The notes under the pieces were generated by a model, which was given only the letters and a program-made list of their open reading frames with translations, was not told the DNA's origin and did not search any database. Below, one piece after another: positions 25,525 through 37,125 of a stretch of 64,000 nucleotides of DNA. Source of the DNA: Hofstenia miamia. Lineage: Eukaryota; Xenacoelomorpha; Acoela. The translations under genes were made by a program, and so were the position numbers. The first letter of the stretch is position 1. The number at the start of each line of letters is the position of its first letter. Location: assembly GCA_004352715.1 (NCBI GenBank), contig SCFE01000022.1, forward strand, positions 1,553,773 to 1,617,772, read 5' to 3'.

Positions 25525-25999
25525 TATATATATATATATATATTGCTCTCTGTAGTATGAAAATGTCAATTTAGGCGTGCAGAGAGCGAGGTGAGTAAAA
25601 AATCCCATAGTACAGAGGGCAAGGTATACATCCACAAAGGCAATAAAACCTGTACAATTTTTATTGCTAAAAATATGAACGCTACTCAAAGGCATATAGA
25701 AAAATCAAATTTAAAATTTTTTTCAACAACTTTGATTTTTCAAAAAATATATGGCTCAATATGTATATCTCGCGCTGTACGCCTCGCTCCCTGTACACTT
25801 TAGTAACAATCATAGAGCGTTTATTTTCATAATAAACTCCAAAAATCAAATGTTTATGCCAATAACCGCAATAATAATAAATATATGTGTCAAAATAACC
25901 CAAAAAATGCAGCTGTCTAATCCGGATTTTGGCTTCAGTTGCTATTTGTAACAGGATTTTGAAGTTTTATATTTTACTAGAGATCCAAATCAAATACTT

Positions 26000-26260
26000 A
26001 GGTGAATGAATATCATAGTACGCAAGGTATGTGCGAAAATAACCACAAAGAATTCCAAGCGGTATATTCCGGACAATGTAAAGCACCAATGTTTAAATTG
26101 TCAAATATTAATTTACAAAAAGCCATCTTTAACCCAACTGGACATTCATTTGAAGCTCTTTCAATTTTTTATTGCAATGTACTGGAATCGCATGCACCTA
26201 CAACAAAGAGGTCAAGCCGTACAAGAAGATTTAACACTGAATGATTTTTTATATTTCTGA
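26000..26260 (+). other. Unidentified short open frames
   Basis: Two overlapping plus-strand frames of 80 and 84 codons lie here. One contains a CxxC (HQCLNCQ) and a mixed helical segment. I recognise no family. They may be a fragment of a mobile element. Confidence 0.25.
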
Positions 26261-26628
26261 TGAACTTTTAATGCATGTAATTGTTTGAATTATTCAAAGT
26301 ATTTTATCCAGATTATACAAAATTTAAAATTAATAATTAATTAGATAATTGCATAAGCCTAAATTCTGTTGAAATATTTTTATTATAGAAATTAAATGAA
26401 AAAATTAATAAATAAGAACTATTATTTCTGCAACTTTTAAAAGGATTTGAAATCGGGATTAAGCAGATTGCTTGTAAATACAATAAATCCCGTATAATGG
26501 AAGTGTATAAATATAAAATACAAAGGATCAAGAGAATTAAATAAAGACTGATTGTATTTCGGCATCATTATAGGTGAAAAATATTTTTAACGAATTTTAT
26601 AAACAATGGGCCACGATTTTTGACTAGT

Positions 26629-26669
<41 letters not shown>

Positions 26670-26779
26670 GGTTCTTAAGTCATGCAGCATATGGAGAAAA
26701 ATAAATCAAGGACGGTATTGACTTTAATAATTTGCTTCTATCATTAAAGTTTAACATTCATATGTTAATTTAACAATTA

Positions 26780-26970
26780 ACCAACTGGCGTTTACGTCTG
26801 ATAATGCTAACATTCAAGCTGCTGTTGGCAATCCTAATCGAACTGATTCCGATCGTGAGGATATCTTGCTCCTTCCTCCCCTATTTAAATTGGTTTTTAG
26901 TAATAATGGATTACCTGAAGATGTGCCCCCCAAAGCTTTGAGGGGGGCATATCTTCAGGTGGAAAATCTT
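26780..26970 (+). other. Unidentified coding-like fragment ending in a perfect-ended palindrome
   Basis: The frame contains NPNRTDSDREDILLLPPLFK, with a composition that looks like protein rather than noise, but no known domain. It runs into a palindrome at about 26918-26965 and then the gap. It could be an exon or an element fragment. Confidence 0.3.
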
Positions 26971-27318
26971 NNNNNNNNNNNNNNNNNNNNNNNNNNNNNN
27001 NNNNNNNNNNNNNNNNNNNNNNNNNNNNNNNNNNNNNNNNNNNNNNNNNNNNNNNNNNNNNNNNNNNNNNNNNNNNNNNNNNNNNNNNNNNNNNNNNNNN
27101 NNNNNNNNNNNNNNNNNNNNNNNNNNNNNNNNNNNNNNNNNNNNNNNNNNNNNNNNNNNNNNNNNNNNNNNNNNNNNNNNNNNNNNNNNNNNNNNNNNNN
27201 NNNNNNNNNNNNNNNNNNNNNNNNNNNNNNNNNNNNNNNNNNNNNNNNNNNNNNNNNNNNNNNNNNNNNNNNNNNNNNNNNNNNNNNNNNNNNNGGGGGG
27301 GGGCACATCTTCAGGTGA
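26918..27318. mobile_element. Inverted-repeat element with ACCTGAAGATGTGCC ends, mostly gap
   Basis: ACCTGAAGATGTGCCCCCC occurs at 26918 and its reverse complement (GGGGGGCACATCTTCAGGT) at about 27299-27318. A third, inverted copy at about 26947-26965 makes a near loopless palindrome with the first. The middle is the gap 26971-27294. Confidence 0.6.
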
Positions 27319-27667
27319 TCCGTACTAACTTTTAAGACTGCATAGAATTTACCTACTATATATATATAATTTCAAGAAAAACCTTCGAATAATGAGACAG
27401 CAAATCGTAAAGCAATGTAGAAGATTTCCTAGCGACTGGGAGAAAGCAATCGAGCTGCACAACCACGGGGATTCCAACATCTTCTCTTTAATTTGATTGG
27501 AATTGTAAAATGTATTGTGATATACAGCAAATAGCAGCTGATAGTCTACTATAGTAGATGAGAGACATAAACCAACAACGGAATTAAAGTAAAACTAAAA
27601 TAAACAATGTCTATCAACTCTTTATCAAACATTGTACAAGGTATCAAATATTGATGTAATTATAAAA

Positions 27668-29045
27668 GGGGGTGCCACACGATTAGTCTTTTGACTTTAG
27701 TCAAAATTGCGGTTTTGCATTCTTTTGACTAATTGTCAAATATTTTGACTAATAGTCAAAAGAGGTTTCTGCGTAAATTGCATTGCATATACATGTGCAA
27801 AAATTACATTTCAACTGTAGGTGACGGGAGAACATTTCGGATGATGTATTAGGCTACGGTTAGACTACGTGATTGGTAGCAAGAAAAATTACTAAACACG
27901 TCACATCGCTAATTATCTCGGTGGTTAGACGTGCGATTTTATCAAATTGCGACAGATCACGCGTGATCAATCACATAGTCTAAGGCCACGGTTAGACTAG
28001 TGATTTGCTCAAAATGACTAATAGTCATTTCAAATAGAACAATTTCTATTTCAAAATTTGAATAAACGTAAACCGCAAAAGTCACTTTTTGGGAATGCCA
28101 TATGGTTAGTCTTTTGACTATAGTCAAAACACTTTTTTTACTATAGTCAAAAGACTAACCGTGTGGTACCCCTGAATAGTCAACTTATTGTAATTTTGAA
28201 AGAAAATGGGAATTTTGATTTGCACTTTATCTTAAATATATAATTAAGATCGTGGCCATTAAGATAGGCGCAAACAAACAACTTGTCGAATTGCTTTAGC
28301 GTGTTTTTAAACCCAATTCCTTTGGAGAGAGAGATGTTTCAAAGGCTAGTTGATTGCGTAGGTATTTTGAATTTTCTATAAAGATTGCAACCTGCGAATT
28401 GGGTTAAATGTTTACATAACTCTTTACATATGCACTTGTTTATGAGTGATCAATTAACTATTCAATACACTTTCGTGAGCGTTGAGTATGAGGCCTATTT
28501 AAGGCTACGGTTAGACTAGGTGATTGGTTAAAAGTGATCTGTCACTTTTGAAAGCGTTGCACGTCTAACCACCCGAGATAATTAGCCATGTGACGATCAC
28601 AAGGAAATCGAACGCGCACGATTTCTTCGTGATCGTCACATCGCTAATTATCTCGGGTGGTTAGACGTGCGATTCACTCAAAATGTGACAGATCACTTTT
28701 GAACCAATCACTAGTCTAACCGTGGCCTTAGACTATGTGATTGCTCACGCGTGATCTGTCGTATTGTGATAAAATCGCACGTCTAACCACCGAGATAATT
28801 AGCGATGTGACGTGTTTAGAAATTTTTCTTGCTACCAATCACGTAGGCTAACCGTAGCCTAATACATCATCCGAAATGTTCTCCCGTCACCTATACAGTT
28901 GAAGTGTAATTTTTGTACATGTATATGCAATGCAATTTACGCAGAAACCTCTTTTGACTATTAGTCAAAATATTTGACAATTAGTCAAAAGAATGCAAAA
29001 CCGCAATTTTGACTAAAGTCAAAAGACTAACCGTGTGGCACCCCC
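27668..29045. mobile_element. Large nested foldback element
   Basis: Outer arms (about 27668-28000 and 28712-29045) are inverted copies of each other over some 330 bp, starting GGGGGTGCCACACG and ending in its complement. Inside is a second palindrome (about 28504-28735) and a short inverted repeat (28097-28185). GGTTAGAC and GTGATTG motifs recur on both strands, and TTTTGACTA/TAGTCAAAA palindromes cluster at the tips. No coding sequence. The right end lies about 30 bp from the donor site of the receptor TM1 exon. Confidence 0.85.
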
Positions 29046-29076
29046 TTAAAGAAAGTAGTGACCTAAAATTACATAC

Positions 29077-29244
29077 CCTATCTTTAATTTTGTGCATCCT
29101 TAGTAAAAGCAGAGTCATAAAGACTATAGTAGCAGTTGTTGATATGAGACCAAGTGTCCACATAGCTGTGATTAACAAGGTATTCTTAACGTTGTTGCTG
29201 CAGCTGTTGAAACGACTAACCTTGGGAATGCATCCCTTAAAACC
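29077..29244 (-). CDS. Receptor exon: hinge and TM1
   Basis: The acceptor GTTGTGCAG precedes 29244 and the donor AGG|GTATGT follows 29077. The 56 codons encode a two-cysteine hinge (GCIPKVSRFNSCSNN), matching the C-P-x(4-5)-S-S-C pattern before TM1 in LGR/GRL101 receptors. TM1 follows (AMWTLGLISTTATIVFMTLL), then a basic first intracellular loop (RMHKIKDR). Phase is 0-0. The LRR exon ends in phase 2, so at least one short exon between them is missing from this model. Confidence 0.8.
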
Positions 29245-29539
29245 CTGCACAACGCAGCACAATCTAAATTATAGTTAGTGGGAATAGCTAAGTACGATTA
29301 TAATATAACGCCCAAGAACTCTATAATTTTTCTGCTTTTTCAGTTTATTTTAGTAGATAGAATTGCATATTAAAACATCATGAGAATATATTTCCAATTC
29401 ATTTTACATAATATTTGTACCATTTGCGCCATGTAGGAAAATCCTCGCATGTAGAACTAGTTCATTCATTTGTCAATTTAATTACTGTGCATTTCTTTTT
29501 CAAAATCTCACATCGCAAAAACGTTCATCATTAGCAAAA

Positions 29540-29932
29540 ATGTTTAACTGGGCATTTAGAACACTTAATTATATTGAAAAACATGAATCCATAACGCAAT
29601 TAAGATCATCATATAATATTTTGGCCCCGAGTTACTTTATTCAGTATCAATCTTTATGTATGATTCACAAATTTATTCATGAATTAAGTTCATTAAGTTT
29701 TCTTAATAATTACATCAAAATCAATAAAAGAAGTAAAACACTTTTTAGCATCAATAATCGTCAAGATTTATTTTCTTTTCAATGTTCAATCTCTTGGAAT
29801 GATTTAAGTATTGATATAAAATGTGAGAAAAACTATAAACACTTCAAGAAAAAAATAAAACAGTTTCTATTAAGTAGGCAAACACTATTGGGCATAGATA
29901 ATAAACTCAACGCATGGTCAAATTACTTTTAG
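29540..29932 (+). pseudogene. Non-LTR retrotransposon RT C-terminal tail, relic 1
   Basis: About 130 codons, antisense to the receptor. They resemble the region after the reverse transcriptase in CR1/Jockey-type elements: APSYFIQYQ, then SISWNDLSIDI in the place of the common W-N-x-L-P motif, then FKKKIKQFLL. It ends in NKLNAWSNYF and stop. The fragment at 41110-41337 has the same kind of ending, pointing to one family. 5' truncation is usual for such elements. Confidence 0.75.
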
Positions 29933-30293
29933 AACTGCCCTTTAATTAATATTGCATATTTAATTAGTTTTGTAAATATTTTTGTCATGTGTTAGTTTAT
30001 AGTTTTTATATACATTTAAGCAATAAATTTGCTTTGACTCTAACAAAATTTTTATAAATATATGGAAAGCTTTTTGCAAATAATCTATTTACTTTGTAGC
30101 TTTTATTACTTATACAAATATTGCGTGTACGTGTTCCTTGTTAGAAGAATTCATATTTTGGCATTTGAAAATTAGTAATTCCTAAATAGATTGATCTGGG
30201 GGCATAGAATATATTTTTCATGATAATTTGAAAGTTTTTTGTCCCAATACCGCAAGCATTAGATCAATGATTCGATATTACTCTATACAATAC

Positions 30294-30936
30294 CTTTCTT
30301 CATCAGTTTCTATTTTTTGCAGACTGATTAATCCCTTGAACACATATCTATGAAATATCTTTATTTTATTCGAAGTCAATATGACTTGCTGAAGATTACG
30401 CAGGCCAAAAAAAACTCCTTCGGAAAGATGAACTATTTCATTATGAGATAAATCCAAAATCTGAAGATTGCGCAAACCAAGGAATGCGGAGCTTCCCACT
30501 GATGACAATCTTTGATATGAGAGATTCAACATGACAACCTGCTCAAGATCAGCAAATGCGTTGGCTCTTACGGTATGAATCTTGTTTCCTCGAAAATCAA
30601 TGATCTTCAAGTTGTACAGGCCCATGAATGTAAATGGATGAAGGATGGATATCTCATTGTAGGATACATTCAAAGACTTCAAAGAAATTAAACTTGAAAA
30701 TCCATATCGTGGAAGAACATTGAGGTTGTTAAAGGAAATGTTGAGTATATTGAGATGAATGAATTTTGAAATCTGCGCAAAATCTTTAATGCGATTTAGA
30801 GAAAAGTCTATATATTTGATTTTTGTAAGATCGCCTATTTGTGGCAAATTGTGGTAGTTTCCACCGCTGCAGTTCATCGACAATTGCTGACCAAAATTAC
30901 AGATACACCTCTGCCACTGAGGATTACAAACAACAT
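30294..30936 (-). CDS. Receptor exon: leucine-rich repeats
   Basis: The acceptor ATATTTTTAG precedes 30936 and joins in phase 1 to the LDLa exon ending at 33756 (G|AT, Asp). It encodes 214 residues: an N-terminal cap with cysteines (VVCNPQWQRCICNF ... MNCSG) and about seven 24-residue leucine-rich repeats of the pattern LxxLxLSxNxIxxLxxxxFxGL. The best preserved is NLQILDLSHNEIVHLSEGVF. The donor AAAG|GTATTG leaves phase 2. LRR blocks of this kind form the ligand-binding solenoid in relaxin/LGR receptors. No internal stops. Confidence 0.9.
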
Positions 30937-31557
30937 CTAAAAATATCATATCAGCATCTTTTATGAGATCATTAATGAGAGTAAAAAATGTTCATTTAAA
31001 TACACAAATATTTCATAAATTTTACTGTATATTTAAGAATGTTCATTATGAAGAGTGTTTTTTATATGTATGTTATCAAACTTAATCTAGCATTGTCGTA
31101 AGAAATTTGTCTATTCAAAGTATGTAAAAAGTTTTAAAATTTGTCAAATTTGTAATTAGTATGAACTTCTTAAAGAGGCAACGAAATTGTCCACTTTTGT
31201 TAAACTTAATTTAGCCCTAACACAACATAATTCAGCAGCAATTTTGATTTATATATTACAGAAGCATCAAGCATCTCAATGGAAAACTTATTATGTAATC
31301 GCTTAAATAATTTTTAGTCTGGTTTTGATTTAATATACTCTAAAATACTTCAAGGATTTTAGACCTTTGCAGAGAAAACAATAAACAAAATGTTGCATTC
31401 CTTAGAAAAGTAAATGAATTTTTTCGTAAGATTTTTCATCAAAAATAATCAAAAAAATTCTCTGGAAAAATTCTATGAGCTAGATTTAAAATGCTAATGT
31501 TACTTATAATAACTTTAAATAACGGCCACACGACTTGTAGTATAACAAATGGAAGCA

Positions 31558-32065
31558 TTAAATTCTCTCAAATGCATAAAAGTGGTGGTAAATTTTGCCT
31601 AAAGATTGAATTGAAACAATTACATAATTTTGCTTTGTACTTGTTGCCTTGGGGATTTTCACTAAAATTTAAATTTAAATATTTTTAGCTAAAAATGTTA
31701 AATTTAGTTTAAATTCTTAAAAAATAAAGCAACCATTAAAAAATATTTGCTAAATTTTGCAGAATTCACTGTCTCTTTCGAAATCCATCTTACAAAGTAA
31801 TAGTTTTATGATTCAAAAGGTAGTGACATCATCTGAACAAGAAAGAGACAGTGAATTTCTGCAAAATTTAACAAATATTTTCTATTGGTTTTTTTATTTT
31901 TAAGAAATTTAAACTAAGTTAAACATTTTTGGCTAAAAATATTCAAATTTAAATTTTAGTGAAAATCCCCCATTCTCTCACATGCATAAAATTGGTGGTA
32001 AATTGTGTCTAAATATTGAATTGAAACAATGTCATAAATTTGCTTTGTACCTGTTGCTATTTGCT
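31558..32065. mobile_element. Foldback element flanked by 93-bp direct repeats
   Basis: A roughly 320-bp unit (about 31651-31969) has inverted arms of about 125 bp, starting GGGGATTTTCACTAAAATTT. The sequences just outside (31558-31650 and about 31970-32065) are direct copies of each other (CTCTCAAATGCATAAAA/CTCTCACATGCATAAAA through TTTGCTTTGTAC). This is too long for a target duplication. A tandem duplication with an insertion at the joint is the simplest reading. Confidence 0.75.
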
Positions 32066-32680
32066 TCAAAACAAGCAAAGAGTAAGTTGCCAGTTCAATG
32101 GTTCACCTAACTCTAGATTAATTGATGTAGTAAAAACATTATGATTTAAAATGCCTCATTCTGTTTAAATGAAATGCTTACAAATATCGAAGCAAGGAAG
32201 ATGCTTCAGTAATCAAAGAGATTTTTAAAATTATAAATTATTTCCTAAAACAACTTGTTTTATCAAATCCAAGTTTGTTGGCGAAGAGTTCTCATTGTAC
32301 TCTCATTCTGCACCAATTGGCAGGCAGAGACTCTAAATAGAAATCCCCAAATAAATTTTCTGAAGTGGTATAATTAATGTCGAAATTTGACATATTTAAT
32401 AATTTGGGCCCGGGCACGAAAATTGTATTCTATCCAGATTTCAGGACAGGGAGGATGGATAAACTTCACGACTATAGTTTTCATAGGCACAGCGGTTCCT
32501 AAGAATAAATAGTCAGATTATATCACAAAATTTCAATTACTTATTAAAATTTGCAAACACATAATCTTCAATGGAAAATATTTAAAATAGAAATAGTAGA
32601 TAAAGAATTTTTTTATATCATAATACATATATAGTTAATGGTAATTGTCAAAATCCGACCTACGAGTTTGACACTTATAG

Positions 32681-33148
32681 TAGAGATGATTGCGGTGTGG
32701 TAATGCCACGGAATACCGTGGTATGCCGCAGGGCGGCGTACCGCGTTAGCGATTTACACAATTGCGGTGGTTAGCCGTAGAATTAAAACAACTGTTTCTG
32801 AAACAAAACTAAGAGATTTCACATACAAAATAGTAAAACAAAGTAATTTTTAAATATTTCATGGAAAATTTGACACTCCCCTAATAAAATTGAACTATAT
32901 TATTAATTGACAAAATTCCTAAGAAATTGTCTTTAAGCTTTTCTATGAATTACACATAAGCCTAAAAACAATTCAGAAATATCCATGTTTTCCTACGAAG
33001 ATAAAAATCGCCATTGTTGCGGTATACCGCTGTAAAATTCATTTTTTGCGGTGGTTTGCGGGAAAAACGGACATTGCGGTGGCTGGCGGTTAAATTTTTT
33101 CTCTGCGGTGGAAATAATTTTACAAAACCAGTATCGCGCTCATCTCTA
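32681..33148. mobile_element. hAT-like element family B (GCGGT arrays)
   Basis: The ends are TAGAGATGATTGCGG and the inverted ATCGCGCTCATCTCTA. ACTTATAG (32673-32680) and CCTTATAT (33149-33156) flank it and share six of eight bases, an eroded 8-bp duplication. GCGGT-type units (GCGGTGG, GGTATACCGC, GCGGTGGCTGGCGGT) are clustered inside both ends, and the middle is A+T-rich without a gene. Confidence 0.75.
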
Positions 33149-33700
33149 CCTTATATCTCTCTCTCTNNNNNNNNNNNNNNNNNNNNNNNNNNNNNNNNNN
33201 NNNNNNNNNNNNNNNNNNNNNNNNNNNNNNNNNNNNNNNNNNNNNNNNNNNNNNNNNNNNNNNNNNNNNNNNNNNNNNNNNNNNNNNNNNNNNNNNNNNN
33301 NNNNNNNNNNNNNNNNNNNNNNNNNNNNNNNNNNNNNNNNNNNNNNNNNNNNNNNNNNNNNNNNNNNNNNNNNNNNNNNNNNNNNNNNNNNNNNNNNNNN
33401 NNNNNNNNNNNNNNNNNNNNNNNNNNNNNNNNNNNNNNNNNNNNNNNNNNNNNNNNNNNNNNNNNNNNNNNNNNNNNNNNNNNNNNNNNNNNNNNNNNNN
33501 NNNNNNNNNNNNNNNNNNNNNNNNNNNNNNNNNNNNNNNNNNNNNNNNNNNNNNNNNNNNNNNNNNNNNNNNNNNNNNNNNNNNNNNNNNNNNNNNNNNN
33601 NNNNNNNNNNNNNNNNNNNNNNNNNNNNNNNNNNNNNNNNNNNNNNNNNNNNNNNNNNNNNNNNNNNNNNNNNNNNNNNNNNNNNNNNNNNNNNNNNNNN

Positions 33701-33735
<35 letters not shown>

Positions 33736-33755
33736 TTTCTACACAATAGGCTTAC

Positions 33756-33872
33756 CACATTCAGTCTCGTCGTTATTAGTTGCACAATCTGGTATACCAT
33801 CACATTTCAGGCTTTCGTTTATACAAGGCCCCTTTTCACACTTGAAGTAACCCTTTTTGCATTCAGTATTGG
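33756..33872 (-). CDS. Receptor LDLa exon (last before the LRRs)
   Basis: Phase 1-1 exon of 117 nt with the acceptor TGCTTAG and the donor G|GTAAGCC. It encodes all six LDLa cysteines (ECKKGYFKCEKGPCINESLK then CDGIPDC and DETEC). The calcium-binding acidic residues near the end are present (D, N-N-D-E). It follows the next exon across an intron of only 44 nt. Confidence 0.85.
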
Positions 33873-33916
33873 CTAAGCACTAATTCATTTTACTGCACTT
33901 AAAATCGAGTGTTTAC

Positions 33917-34057
33917 CACAATAAATATGTTTGAGATGGGATTTATCAAAGCAACCTTCATTGGGATCTCGAGTGTTTACAGTGCAATACAAGTGACTAG
34001 CAATGCATTCACCGTTGTTACATGTCCATTCATTCAACGCACATGACTTCATCGGCA
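33917..34057 (-). CDS. Receptor LDLa exon with a long variable loop
   Basis: 141 nt, phase 1-1. Six cysteines are present (SCALNEWTCNNGECI ... YC ... EGC ... YC). The C4-C5 segment is expanded (TVNTRDPNEG) and the usual S-D-E is replaced by FDKSHLKH, a DKSHL variant I associate with one LDLa module of GRL101. The donor is G|GTAAAC. It joins the exon ending at 39027 as A|TG (Met). Confidence 0.8.
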
Positions 34058-34276
34058 CTAAAGTACAATTATAGTATGAGACACATATGTTCATAAAAGT
34101 TTGTTATATTTTATGCAGGTAAGTGTTAATCTTTTGCATTCAGTTAATAAAAAGTCAGTTTCTTAAACATAGTTGTAGAGAAATTTATTATTGTAAAAAT
34201 TGGATTATAAGTACCTTAGCTAAAACTCTTTCACTAAATTAGTCAATTGGGAATGGAGTTTTCTGTATTATGGTGT

Positions 34277-34890
34277 CAGACTTGTCAACGAGCCGTAATT
34301 TCTAAGCTCGGCTCGGCTCGGCTCGGCTCGCCACAGAAAATCTTTCAATAAGGCTCGTTTCAACTCGGTATTTTTTTTAAATATATTGTGCTCTCAGAAT
34401 TTTTTCAATTGCACTTCCTATTATTTAATAAACATTTCTAAAATACGATTATAAGTAAGGAATTTTGAATGAAAAAATAAGAAAAATCTGCATAATCAAA
34501 TTAACAAGCAGCACTATAAATTTGGTTTGCTTAAAAACGGCTCGTTTTGGGCTCNNNNNNNNNNNNNNNNNNNNNNNNNNNNNNNNNNNNNNNNNNNNNN
34601 NNNNNNNNNNNNNNNNNNNNNNNNNNNNNNNNNNNNNNNNNNNNNNNNNNNNNNNNNNNNNNNNNNNNNNNNNNNNNNNNNNNNNNNNNNNNNNNNNNNN
34701 NNNNNNNNNNNNNNNNNNNNNNNNNNNNNNNNNNNNNNNNNNNNNNNNNNNNNNNNNNNNNNNNNNNNNNNNNNNNNNNNNNNNNNNNNNNNNNNNNNNN
34801 NNNNNNNNNNNNNNNNNNNNNNNNNNNNNNNNNNNNNNNNNNNNNNNNNNNNNNTCGGCTATTTAGAAGCTCGGCTCGTTGACAAGTCTG
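34277..34890 (+). mobile_element. hAT-like element family A, copy 4
   Basis: From CAGACTTGTCAACGAG to CGTTGACAAGTCTG. It is flanked by TATGGTGT (34269-34276) and TATAGTAT (34891-34898), matching at six of eight bases. Same orientation as copy 3. The gap 34555-34854 lies exactly where the right GGCTC array should be. Confidence 0.88.
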
Positions 34891-35219
34891 TATAGTATGT
34901 ATGTGTATCTTAGATTAAACTAGTAAATAGGCAATCACAGTTTTAGTGGGCAGGCCCCCCTCTTTTGAAGTTACTTGTGGATATAATGTGTCAAAAACGA
35001 TTATGAGTTTTGCATAATAAATGACAATCTTGAATTTTTCGCACAAAAATCATTAAAGTTTGTGTGAAGAACTTTATAAATAAATAATTCTATATTTTTA
35101 CAAAAAAAATATATGTAAACGAACTCGAGCATTAATAAAGACAAGATTACGAATTCAAATTAAAATCAAACTCGAAAACGTTATTTAAACGAAACACTTA
35201 TCGAAAAAATTTGACATTA

Positions 35220-36650
35220 ACCTATTTAATAACTATGAGTTGCATAAAATAGCAGCAAATACTGATACAAATAAATCGATAGGGTCAATTAGGACTCCAT
35301 GTTTTACAGTAAGAGACTTTATACATAATGTTGGAAGATACTTATTGTTTGCATATAATCAATGCCTCTTTAGCAAAGAACTTCCAAATATATTGAAATA
35401 CTCAAATGTATACTTTATATCAATTACACATATATATGTACTTATATGTACTACACATATGTATATGTACTTATACGTACTACACATATATATATGTACT
35501 TATATGTATTGCATATATATATGTACTTATATGTATTGCATATATATATATATATATACATCTATTCTAAAGAATATTTGAAATGTATTATGTCCACAAG
35601 TTTAAAAATTCCTGCATGTAAATGATATTTATAATCTTTGAAAGAACAGTTTGAAGTTAGACACAATTCTTTCAATAATCTAACAAACTTAATATAATCT
35701 AAAAACATTTAATTCAAGGGACTTCGACATTCTAAAAATAAATTTTGGAGAGAGAGATTAAGTAATATAGCATTAGACTTCATAATAGTATTTCTGAGCA
35801 CAGAAAACAAAAGTAAATAACCATCCCTCTAAATATATAACAGTAAATTTAGACTTCCAATACTATTTACATTATATTTTAATGACTTACAAAATCTATA
35901 TAATCCTTTATACCAATTACAATATGCAGATGAATCTTTTACATCAAATAAGGCAATAAAATTAACGTAGTATCTTTAAAAATCGCTAGAATATGTAATG
36001 CATATTTTAGTGATAATAAACAGGAAAAGACCAATGTTTGTACCAAATGAAAATAAAATTGCTACTAAACCATTAACACATAATATCAAAAATATTTGGT
36101 TTAAATATACCGTGTAAGTTATCTTGGAGTATGATATGATTATAATATATAACTTTTTTCTAAAAAAATCAAAAGCATCTGGATAAAATTATATTTATTA
36201 TCTAAGATATACAGATAAATCACAAGCAACTAACACATGCATTTGTATAAAGGAAATTTTAATATTTTTGTAGCAAAATCTATGAAGTCTATAAATGAAT
36301 CACATGCTAAAAATATATAACATGTCAATTAGGACTTATGTTTCATTTTACAAAAACTGATAAAATTTTAACACCGAAAAATATGAAATATTAGAAATCC
36401 TTATAATTCTTTAACGATTATATACAAATAAATAATAGAACTCAAGCAGATAACGAAATTATTCCTTCACATCTCATAGGATAAAATATATAAATAATAT
36501 ATCTATAGACCTAAAAAGCAAAAAGTTCTTTAAAAAATGCTAATAAAGAAATTCCTTACAAAAAATTAATAAAAATAAAAAATGAAATAACGTAATATAT
36601 CTGAGTTTGCAAGAACTTAGTGTATTATCCAGTTTTGTAAATATTTTTCA
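35220..36650 (+). pseudogene. Non-LTR reverse transcriptase relic
   Basis: The plus strand retains scattered RT blocks. A fingers segment around 35240-35420 contains SKELPNILKYSNV, resembling the F-P-x-x-L-K-x-A-x-V block. A palm segment near 35850-35945 has RLPILFTLYFNDL and then YADES, where active enzymes have YADD. A later YLGV-like block lies near 36115. A (TA)-rich microsatellite has expanded in the middle (35430-35560). Stops and frameshifts are frequent, so it is long dead. Confidence 0.6.
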
Positions 36651-36805
36651 AATTTTATAAATATGTATGGGTAATATGTATCTATATTTTATCTAATGAA
36701 AAAATTGGTTTCATCAGAAAATATTTGAACGCCCAGCAGCTTAAAGTATGTTGGGTTTGTGAATATGTATGCATATATAAAATAAAAAATTTATAATCTA
36801 ATTAG

Positions 36806-37125
36806 TAGTAATAAAATGTAGAGTTGTATATATGCAGTTTTCTAAAAAATGATCATTTTTTAATAACTTTTTACACTTTTCTATTGATTATGATAAGAAA
36901 AAAGGCGTTTCAAAGAAATTCAGGATTTTACAGCCAGGGGTAAAAAAACTGCAGCCATACCCATATAGATAATTATTCAATTATACCCCATTTTAACACA
37001 TGTACCAATATGTTTTTGAGCAATTTTTTCTCATCAAAATCAATAGAAAAGTATAAAAAGTTATTAAAAAAGTATCACTTTTAGAAAACTGCATATATAC
37101 AACCCTGCATTTTATTACTACTTTA
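36806..37125. mobile_element. Miniature inverted-repeat element
   Basis: Inverted arms of about 90 bp (AGTTGTATATATGCAGTTTT on the left and its complement on the right) enclose about 120 bp. The tips lie in TA-containing sequence (AAAATGTAG/GCATTTT). No coding content. The TA context and a GCAGGGTTG-like tip suggest a mariner-related MITE. Confidence 0.7.

Noticed and set aside
25105-28980. TM2-TM3 exon of the receptor
   Set aside because: Searched on the minus strand for a hydrophobic pair with a DRY-like end; none of the open frames fits, so no call was made.
29009-29278. Plus-strand frame of 89 codons
   Set aside because: Antisense shadow of the receptor TM1 exon at 29077-29244.
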